NCBI GenBank assembly: GCA_010645155.1
Contig: CM021319.1
Location: 1,678,494 to 1,742,493, forward strand
From: Tigriopus japonicus
Taxonomy: Eukaryota > Arthropoda > Copepoda > Harpacticoida > Harpacticidae
Direction: 5' to 3'
DNA: 64,000 nt
Shown here in pieces: positions 46,621-56,047 of this stretch (the stretch's first letter is position 1; each line of letters begins with the position of its first letter). The notes beneath the pieces are model-generated. The model did no database searches, had not been told where the DNA came from, and was given only the letters and a program-made list of their open reading frames with translations. The translations under genes were made by a program, and so were the position numbers.

Positions 46621-49273
46621 AAAACATCAGCAAAGACCTTGCGTTGCCAAACCCATTTTACGTTCATTTCCAGCATGGTTGCCAGGGCCAAATATATGAT
46701 GCTCGTTTTTGGCGAAATCTTAAGTCCTTTTCCTTGACGATTATCTTCTTTTGCGTTGCATCATTTAGCTTAAATGGCACCCATTTTTATGAAATGATAA
46801 CCTCTTTGAAAAATTGATAGCCATCAATGAAACAGAGGTGACACATGGCTAAAAAGTGGCACCAAAGATTATGTCCTGGCAACCATGTTGGAAATCAACG
46901 CAAGATGGGTTTGGCAAAGCAAGGTCTCCGCTGATATTTTTCTCGGTTCATTCAGTGGTGACTTTACCCTTTTGTTCCTGGGGCTTCATAATTTCGTTTT
47001 ACGCACAAACTTTTTTTTTAACAAACATGTATAACCGGTTTTCGGTCGGAGCTGAAAAACACGGGAAATCCCAATATTCCTGACATACATCTTTAAAGTT
47101 TTGTCCGGATACTTCTGCCCGACTCTGTATGAGTTTTTTGAAATACAGTTGGAATTCAATCAACAATGGTGATTTACCCTTTGAAAGTAAATGGTTTGCT
47201 CGTTTGAAAACACATTTGTTTATCAAAATCTACAGATGCAATTAGGTTGGCTTGACAGGTTCGCGTGATTTCTTCAAGAGTCATATCACTAGCGGATGGA
47301 ACAAGAGAAAAGGCTTGTTTAGCAGCAATAGGCGGCTTGTGAGAATTTGGGCAGTTTAAGTGTTTTTGCATTTACAGACCACCCTTATGACTTAGATCCT
47401 ATGAGATAGGTTGAATTGCAAGTTAGGGCACTTTTGTTTAAGTTTTTTTGAAAAATCTGCCCAATCTATTTTTGTTCTTGCATGAAAAATCTCAACTTAA
47501 GACCACTGCTTTTGTATAAAAACAAGTGTACATGATGTAAAAAAGAAACAATTTGAATCGTAAAACATCGAAACCATAAAGACTAACAACAAAAAGTGAG
47601 TGGTGTTTTACACGTGTTTCCATTCAATAGCAATGGTCTTTTCAAGGGGCCTGTTATGTGTAAAATCCAAAAACCCTCCAAATCACCAACGTCTCACGAG
47701 CCAACTACCGTTGCCGAACAAGCCATTTTTCTTGTTTCATGCCAGAGGAAAAAACATTAGGTCGCAGACCAAATAATGATTGAAACTCACTGACAATAAA
47801 ATCAAAAACAATCTTTTCAATTTTTCTTTTCACCCATTCCTAAAGTGATCTTTTGGTAGTCTGTCCCAGAAATATGGACGAAATCGATAGAGTCGTTCTT
47901 CTAATTTGACCCATAGACCTCCCTATTGCTGGACTGAGACAGTAGCTTCAAATTTAAAATTTTTCCTCCCAATCAAGCAAGTGTGTTGTATTGTATGCAT
48001 ACCACGAGTTTGAGAACGTTCTCAAACTCGGGGTATTCGCAATATCGTTCGTTTGGCTCACTCATGTAGAGTTAAAGGATTATAAATAAATGGTTTGGTC
48101 CCCTTAAAATGCACGGTAATTTTCACACTGGTACATGTTATTTGTTACTGGTTAGCTGATTATTAGTCTCATATATCATAAATATTTTATGTCTAACTAT
48201 GGCCTTACCATCCCTGCAAAAGCTCATTGCATCGAAGAAGGAAGATACAAGTTCATGAAATCGATTTCCTCGATTCGTTTTCGAATTACCCTCGAAGCCA
48301 GGGTGGCCAAATCGGGCACTCTTATTTTGTCTTAAATATGTACTGATAATTAAACCTTAAATGCGATTTCATTCTATTATGCTCAGTCACTATTTGAACA
48401 CTATAGTTTAGAATTGTAGGTTTTTAAAATGTTAAAATACCTTAATTGCAAAATGTTTTCTAAATTTAAATGCTAAGGCCTAAGGTCCGTATTTCAAATC
48501 CAATTACAATAGTCTGACAAAATTCATTTGAAGTAAATATTTGTATATTTTCAAGTCAAGTTTGTTTTCTCAAATATAAAATGAAATTAAACACTGACTT
48601 TCTTAACTTTTACAATTACAATATGCTTGATGTATAAATTACGACTTAACATTACGTCTTATCAAAGTCTGATTTGCAGATGCTTGCTTACTATGAACTG
48701 AATTAGTTTAAAATAAATTACTATAACACCAAATTAACAAAAATAGAAGCCAAATCCCAGCAAGTCATTTTCGTTTTTTTCAAAAAAGCGGAAAATGGGG
48801 CTTTACAAAAATTTTCAACAATTACTTCCTGGGGCACAACTCATTTATTAATTCGTTCAATTAATTACGCTATTAATTAACAAACCATATGATATCATCA
48901 AGCATTCTAGAAAATAGTGATAATCTTATTCTACTATCCCTTTTCAACACTATCTAATATTTAAGTGACTTTGAACTCCAGAAAAAAAATATATATTTTT
49001 TTTCAAATATGATTATTATATCATCAATTTGAAATATGATAAAAGTGTACCATGGACGCTTTTCATTATTTCACATAAAATTTAGTCATAACTTCAATAG
49101 AAGTTCTTATGGTCTCTTGGGAGTGGTCCCCACATTAAACATTAAACATTATTTCACCCTGAATTATTGTCACAATTTGGCACATCAAAGGAATGACGGA
49201 TTTTTAACCAGGGAATTTCTTATGAAAAGACGTGTTTATAAATACAATGTGTTTTTCTAGTTATTTGAGCATC
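46621..49273. other. AT-rich intergenic DNA with one 26-bp perfect palindrome
   Basis: No gene recognised. The palindrome at 48005-48030 is listed separately. Confidence 0.45.
48005..48030. repeat. Perfect 26-bp palindrome centred on GAACGTTC
   Basis: CGAGTTTGAGAAC followed directly by its exact reverse complement, with no spacer. Weaker pairing extends outward (ATACC on the left, GGTAT on the right). The centre AGAACGTTCT resembles inverted nGAAn heat-shock-type units, but no gene lies next to it. Confidence 0.85.
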
Positions 49274-49278
49274 AGCTC
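49274..49278 (+). repeat. Target-site duplication AGCTC, left
   Basis: AGCTC abuts the left LTR and is repeated at 55162-55166 abutting the right LTR. Five bp is typical for BEL/Pao integrases. Confidence 0.9.
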
Positions 49279-49555
49279 TATAAAAATTCGCCCGAATGAT
49301 GAAAACTCATTCAATAAAACTCAGATAGGTTTGAACGGTTTCCTATTCGTAATAAAAACATGAATGAATATAAAGAACAAGAACAGATAGAAGATTTGAA
49401 ACTCACAAACATATTGGGCCTTGGGATCCAAAATGGCGAATGGGGCGAAAGTTGAATGACGATGAAAGAAAACTGATTAACACCTGAGCTTGAATGCTCA
49501 GGCGAAAACTTCAGGAGTTTGAGAGAAAAAAGAAACAGAACTTCCGATCTTTACA
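49279..49555 (-). repeat. 3' LTR of the BEL/Pao element
   Basis: 277 bp, beginning TGTAAAGATCGG and ending TTTTTATA on the minus strand. No base difference from 54885-55161 was found by eye. Confidence 0.93.
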
Positions 49556-49620
49556 CCGGCCCTTTAAATGGACATGGACATGACATTTACAAAATGAGAA
49601 ACGAAAAGGTACAGGAAACT

Positions 49621-52600
49621 TTAGGAATCGTTGGGAAGAAGAACAACAAGTTGGGTAATTGGTCTCAAATATTCACTTTTTGCGGTTTTAACTTTGACTT
49701 TTCGAATATGTCCATCAGAGCCAGGAAACACATCGATGACTCGGCCTAGAGGCCATTGATATCGAGGAACGGACTCGACTACCAACAAAACTAAGTCGTT
49801 CACAGCCACATCTCTACGTTTTTGATCCCATTTTTTCCGACCGATAAGAATCGAGATATACTCTTTGGACCAACGGCTCCAAAAAACATTGGCCAGGTGC
49901 TGAACCTGTCGCCATCGATGTTTTGCATATTGATCTGAATCATGAAAAATGCCTGGAGGGAATGTGGCCCCACTACGTTGAAGGAGAAGATGATTAGGAG
50001 TTATTGGCTCCAAGTCATTTGGATCATCAGAGAGTGGGGTCAGCGGGCGAGAATTCAATATTGCTTCCACCTCGCACATTAGTGTAGTCAAGGATTCATC
50101 ACTGAGGGTTCTTCCATTTTCACTCATTAAACCCGAAAATATCTTCCGAATTGTGCGTATTTCTCTTTCCCAAATGCCACCAAAATGATGGCTATACGGT
50201 GGATTGAAAACCCATTCAATTCCTCGCACCATCATATCTTGGGTAATCTCTTCTTGATTAAGATTTTCAATGTTCTTCTGAAGTTCCTTTTCAGCTCCCG
50301 TAAAATTAGTTCCATTGTCGCATCGAATCTTGGATACTTGACCTCGACGAGCAACGAATCTCCTGAGGGCTTGAATAAAGGAATCGGTTGTTTTATCGAA
50401 AACGATTTCAATATGAGCTGCTCGACTCGCCAAACACGTAAAAATGAGTCCATATCGATCTTGTAAACCGCGTCCTTTTACGGTCTTAAAGGGTCCGAAC
50501 ATGTCGACGCCGGTGTTTGTAAAAGGAGGATAATTTCCCGTAACTCTATCTGGAGGAAGATCGGCCATAACTTGATGTTCGACTCTTCCCTGGTATCGTT
50601 TGCACGTCACGCAATTTCCGAGAACTTTCTTGACGAGAGATCCCTCACCAACAATACGGTATTGCTCTCGTAGTTTTGTGATCACTGAAACTTTTCCCAT
50701 ATGGCCAACCAGTGCATGAGTGGCCCGCACAAGCAACGTGGAGACATGACCCTTATTTAAAAGGATGGGATGCCTCTGATCGTAATGAAGTTGATCAGCT
50801 TGGGATAATCGCCCGCCAACTCGAAGAATACCACACTTGTCCAAAAATGGTGAAAACTTCCTCAAAGTGGACCTCTTCATCAATGGCCGGGAATTTTTGA
50901 TTAAATTTAATTCCGTGCCGAAATTCTTGGCTTGCTCGAATAGAATAATTGCTCGTTCAGCCTCGTGAAGATCATCTAAGCACAGATTGACCTGCACAGG
51001 TTTTCCTAAAAGTTTTTCTTTGAATTTAAGAAATCCCACCACAGTTTGACGAAGTACAGTCCAATCTGAGATGCTTTCGAAAAGCTGGCTAACCACGTCT
51101 GTCTTAATTGTGGTGCTAACACAAATTATTGGTGGCTTTTTAATCTCCGGATCAAAATCATCCAACTCGGTAGAAATGGTTTTCTGGGGCCAAAAATTCT
51201 CTCCATGATGGAGAAAATCTGGTCCTTGCTTCCACACCTTTGAGATCATGAATTCTCGGGCAGACAATCCACGGCTTGCAATGTCCGCCGGGTTTAAATG
51301 GCCTGGCACAAATCTCCATTGATGAACCTCTGTTCTCTCTCGTATATAAGATATACGATTTGAAACAAACCTTTGAAAGCGTTTTGTCTCGTTTTTTATG
51401 TATTTGAGGACTGTTTCACTATCAGTCCACAGATAGCACTCACTTGTGCACAATGGTATCTCTTTTTGAACACTAACCATGAGAGTAACTGCCAACTTGG
51501 CCGCAGTCAATTCAAGACGAGGGATTGAGACCTTCTTGAGTGGAGCCAATCTGGATTTTGCGAGCACTAATTCACTATGGTTTTGATTACGCCCAGAAGA
51601 ACGAGAAGTTATCAAATACACAACGGCACCATATCCCACTTCACTCCCGTCGCAGAAAATATGCAATTGACTCTTCGAATCGGCAAGCGTAATTCCAAAC
51701 CATCGCGGAATTGTATAGTTGTTTAATAACGGGAGTTCCTCCACCCACCGCTGCCAAGCTGCACGCAATGAATCGGGAAGATCTTCGTCCCAACTGCAAT
51801 CTTGGCGGCACAATTCTTGGAATATCTGTTTCGCTGGTAACACTGCGGGCCCGACAATACCAAGCGGATCATAAATCGAGTGAATGGTACTGAGGATCCC
51901 ACGTCTTGTTAGAGGATTTTTTTTCCAATGAATTCTGAAACCCAACGTGTCATTCTGAACGTCCCAAATAACACATAGGGCTCGTTCGGAAGGAAGATCG
52001 TCGGTTTCAAAATCTAATGACTGAATATCGCACGTGAGATTTGTTGTTGGAATCGAATTCAACACTGATCGATCATTGGACACCATCTGAGTCAAATTAA
52101 ATTGACCATAATGGCATATTTTGCGGACGTCCTGTATAAGTTTCCGGGCAATTTCGGCACTGTCGACTGATGTAAGCAGGTCATCTACATAGAAATCGCG
52201 ACTCACAACTTTCATAGCTTCTTCCATGACATCAGATTTACAATCAATTGCAGCCTGCCGTAATGCGTATGTAGCACAACTAGGCGACGATATGGCTCCA
52301 AAAACATGAACTTTGAGGCGGTATTGCACAGGATTTTCATGAGGATTCCCCCCAGGAAACCAAAGGTATCTTAGGAAATCTTTGTCCTTTTCCGACACCC
52401 GAACTTGATAATACATCTTTTCGACATCTCCCATGATTGCCACCTTCCCTTGACGAAAACGGAGAAGCACTCCCAACAAATGGTTCATTAAGTCGGGGCC
52501 AGCAATCAAGTTATCATTTAGGGACACTCCCGCATACTTTAATGAACAATTGAAGACGACACGAAGCTTGTTTTTCTGCTTATGGTAAACACCATGGTGA

Positions 52601-54441
52601 ACAATGAACCACTTATCCACCTTGTTAAGATCTTCAGGTGGTACCTTTTCAGCAAATTTGTGATCCATCATCATTGACATAAATTCGACGTAGTCCGATC
52701 GGAATTGTGAATCTCGAATCAATCGTTTCTTGATGCCTGTTAATCTGTTAAGGGCTTGCAAGTAATTATCAGGAAACGAGATCCGGTTTTGTCTAAATGG
52801 TAAAGCTATGCAATAATGCCCCTCGTCATCGCGATGAATTGATGCCTCAACTTTGTTAAGCCAAATCTTGTCTTCTACTGAGGGATCCAGATCATCTTCA
52901 GCACAATCAGTGAAGTCAGTGGAATACAACTTCCTGATCTCCTTTTCAATCTTATCATATTCCACCCGAGTGTGGTTGACTTTAACATGATTTCCAGATT
53001 TTTTTTCAAGAGGGCCATTGACCGCCCACCCCAATTTGTGCTTGGAGGCGTAAGGCTCACACTCATTTCCACTGACTATTTCCAACGGTTTCAGAGCTTC
53101 AGGCACATTTGCACCTAACATAAGACCAACCTTGGCGTGCACATAAACAAATGGAATGTCAGCCAAATGGGGATACTGATGACATTCATCTTTGGTCATC
53201 ACATCATCTCTTGAAATTGGCAGCGTTTCCTTCGCAAAGGTGACGGGCAAAAGAATTTTCTCGTTTTCATCGAGATCCATCACCTCCAGTCCACTAATGG
53301 CCTTTGTGGCGACAGACTTTCCTTGGCATTCCATTGTCGTCAAACTAATCAATGTCTTTGGTCCAGACACTCCCAAATCCTCTAGAACCTCATTGGTAAT
53401 GAAACAATCACTGGAAAAATTGTCTAGCCCAGCATAGGTAATTATTTGCCTCGAACTCCCCTGAGCTCGAACTTTGACAGGGATTAACGCCAAAGCTACC
53501 CGACGTGATTGACCGGCCCTTGTATGAAAGCTGGTCTTCTCCAGGCAACATGCAGACGTTGACTCCATCACCTTTGTATTCATGGTCTCTTTAATTGCGT
53601 CACTGGGTTTGTGTAAGCACGTCGGATGCCTTTTCTTGCACTTCTTACACAACAACCGATTTCGGCAACTTCTGGCAACATGGCCATGCTTCAAGCATCC
53701 AAAACACAGACTCTTTTCTTGAATAAACTCTAGTTTTTCTCGCTCCGATCTTTTAGAAAAGAAAAAACAATTTTCCAAAGAATGGTTGGCCTTTTTGCAA
53801 GCTACACATGGCGAGTCAGTTTCCTCCCAATTGGTGCCCGTAGCGAATGAAATAGATCGCTTTTGGGAGGAAGAATGCATTTCAGATTTTTTCTCTTGGG
53901 ATCTGGCCGTATCCAAAATATCTCCAAAAATTGGAAGGGAAATCACCCTGGACTGTCGAGAAACGAAATTATAGAGATCTTCGAACTTTACTTGAAGTCC
54001 CTGTTCCTGTAGTTCGAAAACGTGTTTCCGGAAAGTTTGACGCATGTGAAACGGTAGCTTTCTAACAATTTCCATGATTTGATTTGGATCGTTTAACTGA
54101 ACCTCGGAACCGACGTCTTGCATAAAATTGCGACAAGATAGAAGGCAGATGGAAAATTCTTCGAGTCCTTGGCGATCGTCAAGTTTGATTTGAGGCCACT
54201 TTTTGATCTTTTGAATGAAGGCGTTTGCGATTAAGAACTCGTTCCCGTATTTCTGATGCAACAATCTGCGAGCTTCTTGATATCCATATTCGACTTTCAA
54301 GTGAAAACACCCTTTTCTCTTCTTGGATATGGAGAAGCTTCTGGTGTATTTCTCTTTGGGCCTCCATTTCGGCTTTTTTACGGGCCAACTCAACTCGTGC
54401 CGCCGATGAAGTTTTTGATACCTTGGAGAGATTAGAAACAC
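49621..54441 (-). CDS. pol: BEL/Pao gag C-terminus and pol polyprotein frame (1606 codons)
   Basis: One uninterrupted frame. It opens at GTG, not ATG, so it must be entered from the gag frame; homology starts at about residue 44. Domains: rest of the gag capsid-like region with GYQEARRLL (about 50-175); zinc knuckles (CVAC...C and CFGCLKHGHVARSC, about 212-277); aspartic protease region with LDNFSSD (Asp340) where D-[ST]-G is usual; reverse transcriptase about 580-800 with Asp672 and YVDD 751-754; RNase H about 925-1060 (Asp931, Glu977, Asp1007, Asp1053); integrase zinc finger (His1242, His1247, Cys1277, Cys1280); integrase core Asp1313, Asp1375, Glu1425; and a C-terminal WPLGRV-type domain. 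Polymerase, RNase H and integrase catalytic residues are intact. The protease triad is atypical and the gag junction is broken. Confidence 0.92.
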   Translation of the reverse strand: MFLISPRYQKLHRRHELSWPVKKPKWRPKEKYTRSFSISKKRKGCFHLKVEYGYQEARRLLHQKYGNEFLIANAFIQKIKKWPQIKLDDRQGLEEFSICLLSCRNFMQDVGSEVQLNDPNQIMEIVRKLPFHMRQTFRKHVFELQEQGLQVKFEDLYNFVSRQSRVISLPIFGDILDTARSQEKKSEMHSSSQKRSISFATGTNWEETDSPCVACKKANHSLENCFFFSKRSEREKLEFIQEKSLCFGCLKHGHVARSCRNRLLCKKCKKRHPTCLHKPSDAIKETMNTKVMESTSACCLEKTSFHTRAGQSRRVALALIPVKVRAQGSSRQIITYAGLDNFSSDCFITNEVLEDLGVSGPKTLISLTTMECQGKSVATKAISGLEVMDLDENEKILLPVTFAKETLPISRDDVMTKDECHQYPHLADIPFVYVHAKVGLMLGANVPEALKPLEIVSGNECEPYASKHKLGWAVNGPLEKKSGNHVKVNHTRVEYDKIEKEIRKLYSTDFTDCAEDDLDPSVEDKIWLNKVEASIHRDDEGHYCIALPFRQNRISFPDNYLQALNRLTGIKKRLIRDSQFRSDYVEFMSMMMDHKFAEKVPPEDLNKVDKWFIVHHGVYHKQKNKLRVVFNCSLKYAGVSLNDNLIAGPDLMNHLLGVLLRFRQGKVAIMGDVEKMYYQVRVSEKDKDFLRYLWFPGGNPHENPVQYRLKVHVFGAISSPSCATYALRQAAIDCKSDVMEEAMKVVSRDFYVDDLLTSVDSAEIARKLIQDVRKICHYGQFNLTQMVSNDRSVLNSIPTTNLTCDIQSLDFETDDLPSERALCVIWDVQNDTLGFRIHWKKNPLTRRGILSTIHSIYDPLGIVGPAVLPAKQIFQELCRQDCSWDEDLPDSLRAAWQRWVEELPLLNNYTIPRWFGITLADSKSQLHIFCDGSEVGYGAVVYLITSRSSGRNQNHSELVLAKSRLAPLKKVSIPRLELTAAKLAVTLMVSVQKEIPLCTSECYLWTDSETVLKYIKNETKRFQRFVSNRISYIRERTEVHQWRFVPGHLNPADIASRGLSAREFMISKVWKQGPDFLHHGENFWPQKTISTELDDFDPEIKKPPIICVSTTIKTDVVSQLFESISDWTVLRQTVVGFLKFKEKLLGKPVQVNLCLDDLHEAERAIILFEQAKNFGTELNLIKNSRPLMKRSTLRKFSPFLDKCGILRVGGRLSQADQLHYDQRHPILLNKGHVSTLLVRATHALVGHMGKVSVITKLREQYRIVGEGSLVKKVLGNCVTCKRYQGRVEHQVMADLPPDRVTGNYPPFTNTGVDMFGPFKTVKGRGLQDRYGLIFTCLASRAAHIEIVFDKTTDSFIQALRRFVARRGQVSKIRCDNGTNFTGAEKELQKNIENLNQEEITQDMMVRGIEWVFNPPYSHHFGGIWEREIRTIRKIFSGLMSENGRTLSDESLTTLMCEVEAILNSRPLTPLSDDPNDLEPITPNHLLLQRSGATFPPGIFHDSDQYAKHRWRQVQHLANVFWSRWSKEYISILIGRKKWDQKRRDVAVNDLVLLVVESVPRYQWPLGRVIDVFPGSDGHIRKVKVKTAKSEYLRPITQLVVLLPNDS

Positions 54442-54847
54442 AGGAACCGACTACTGAAGCGCTATCCTTCGGAGAAACCGTGTCATTGCGGGCATTCTCG
54501 ATCCAATTTTGAATCCTGCGATTGGATTTCACAATGACTTGGCGTTTCTCTTCATACCAATCTTCAAGGTCTTGTCTATCTTCGTTTTGAATTCCCAATC
54601 GTTTGCTTTCGACGTCGAAAGCAGTAGTAAAACGAGCAACTCGCTTCTGGAGTTCTTCATATTTCTCTTCGATCACTTTCAAGTCTGCTTCGTTGGCCAG
54701 AAGCGCCTCGATCTCGTTAATCTTTCTTGTTACGCTTGCCAAATAACCAGATGGCTTATTCCCTTGGGCGGGCTCTTTTGCGGTGTTGGTCTCTTCCTCG
54801 ACTCTGGCCGCTCCCCCCTCGGTGTCCCCCTGATTCAAACGTTCCAT
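54179..54847 (-). CDS. gag: BEL/Pao gag N-terminal frame, disrupted
   Basis: ATG at 54847, 37 bp inside the 5' LTR. The N-terminal 175 or so residues are a charged, coiled-coil-rich gag start (heptad-like ARKKAEMEAQREIHQKLL). After EEKR (about 54310) this frame loses gag character, and the following gag region continues in the pol frame, one base on. The junction lies at an A4G3 run (54310-54316 on the plus strand). The first half of the capsid-like domain usually found between coiled coil and GYQEARRLL appears to be missing, which fits an internal deletion that also changed the frame. A +1 programmed shift at AAA-AGG-G is the alternative. Confidence 0.8.
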   Translation of the reverse strand: MERLNQGDTEGGAARVEEETNTAKEPAQGNKPSGYLASVTRKINEIEALLANEADLKVIEEKYEELQKRVARFTTAFDVESKRLGIQNEDRQDLEDWYEEKRQVIVKSNRRIQNWIENARNDTVSPKDSASVVGSCVSNLSKVSKTSSAARVELARKKAEMEAQREIHQKLLHIQEEKRVFSLESRIWISRSSQIVASEIRERVLNRKRLHSKDQKVASNQT

Positions 54848-54884
54848 GATTCAAGAAATCTTCAGATTCGGCCTTGTTTGAAAC

Positions 54885-55161
54885 TATAAAAATTCGCCCG
54901 AATGATGAAAACTCATTCAATAAAACTCAGATAGGTTTGAACGGTTTCCTATTCGTAATAAAAACATGAATGAATATAAAGAACAAGAACAGATAGAAGA
55001 TTTGAAACTCACAAACATATTGGGCCTTGGGATCCAAAATGGCGAATGGGGCGAAAGTTGAATGACGATGAAAGAAAACTGATTAACACCTGAGCTTGAA
55101 TGCTCAGGCGAAAACTTCAGGAGTTTGAGAGAAAAAAGAAACAGAACTTCCGATCTTTACA
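54885..55161 (-). repeat. 5' LTR of the BEL/Pao element
   Basis: 277 bp, identical by eye to 49279-49555. It should hold the promoter of the element. Confidence 0.93.
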
Positions 55162-55166
55162 AGCTC
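55162..55166 (+). repeat. Target-site duplication AGCTC, right
   Basis: Second copy of the 5-bp duplication made on insertion of the BEL/Pao element. Confidence 0.9.
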
Positions 55167-55440
55167 AAATGCCAAGACTTCTAATGGCATATTCAGATAT
55201 CAGGGTATCATATAGAAAATATTTTGTGAAGCTGTACATTTTTCATTAGCTTCATTATCTGTATCAAATCACTTAAAACCACCAAAACGAACAATTATTC
55301 CAAGACCTTGTTAATAGATATTCAAAGGATCCTTAGTTATTAATTGTTGTAAAATTGTATCAATATCTATTTAACAGATGTTTAACTATCATTAATTGTA
55401 ACTTTCAAATTGCACCAAAATCACCCGAAATCCTCCAGGG
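55167..55440 (+). repeat. Dispersed repeat at the right flank of the BEL element, related to the fold-back arms
   Basis: From CAAATGCCAAGACTTCTAAT onward it follows the right arm of the 56.0-56.9 kb fold-back (56817-56924) with scattered substitutions, then continues with blocks shared with 43250-43470. The BEL element therefore landed in or at the edge of this repeat family. Confidence 0.7.
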
Positions 55441-56047
55441 TGTGTTAAAGTAATTGCCAAGGTATAATATATATACCTTTTCGTCATCACAAAGAAAAAA
55501 AACATTTTCTGTGTAATCCAAATTTTGTCTTTAACGAAAAAATAGTATATATTATCTTTCAAAACTAACTTAAAATGTATATTTTTGGATATTTTATTCT
55601 TTTTTGACAATTATTGTCAAAAATAACTTTTATATTTTGTAAAATTTTAACGAATAACTTTTGTTTCAAATTTTGCAATTTATGACACGAAAATACTCGT
55701 TTTACTAAAACATATTTTTGCAAATTAACACAGATCTTCCATAAATATTAATATCATATAGTACTATCAAATGCTGAAATATTAACAAAAAAAGATCTAA
55801 AAAATGTGAAATTTAAGTTATAATAAATGTTATCATCGTAATCTATAAAGAAAATAATAGAGAAATGAAATTTTTCCCCTTAGTTTGGTAATGTTGAAAA
55901 TGTGTTTTATATTTCTTGACAATTATTTTAACACATAAACGGAGCATTCCGTGGTAAAATTTGATAAGATTTGAAGGTTTAAAGTAGTGATAGCTTCTTA
56001 TCTGCGCCATATGTATTCATGTACTTTTGCCTCAATTCATAGTTTTA
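55441..56047. other. AT-rich DNA, nothing coding
   Basis: Very AT-rich. It contains the inverted GGAGCATTCC block near 55945 that pairs with 43450; otherwise no structure recognised. Confidence 0.5.

Larger units (their letters stand above)
49279..55161 (-). mobile_element. BEL/Pao LTR retrotransposon, 5883 bp
   Basis: Two 277-bp direct LTRs (49279-49555 and 54885-55161) bounded by the 5-bp duplication AGCTC. The element reads on the minus strand, so the 5' LTR is the right one. In order: gag (coiled coil, then CCHC-type knuckles), aspartic protease, reverse transcriptase with YVDD, RNase H, and integrase with HHCC and DDE, which is the BEL/Pao order and motif style. The LTRs look identical by eye, so insertion is recent. 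The leader between the 5' LTR and the gag ATG is only 37 bp, and I see no TGG-started primer-binding site at the LTR edge. A purine-rich AAAGGGCCGG stretch precedes the 3' LTR. Gag is damaged (see its entry), so the copy is probably not autonomous. Confidence 0.95.
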
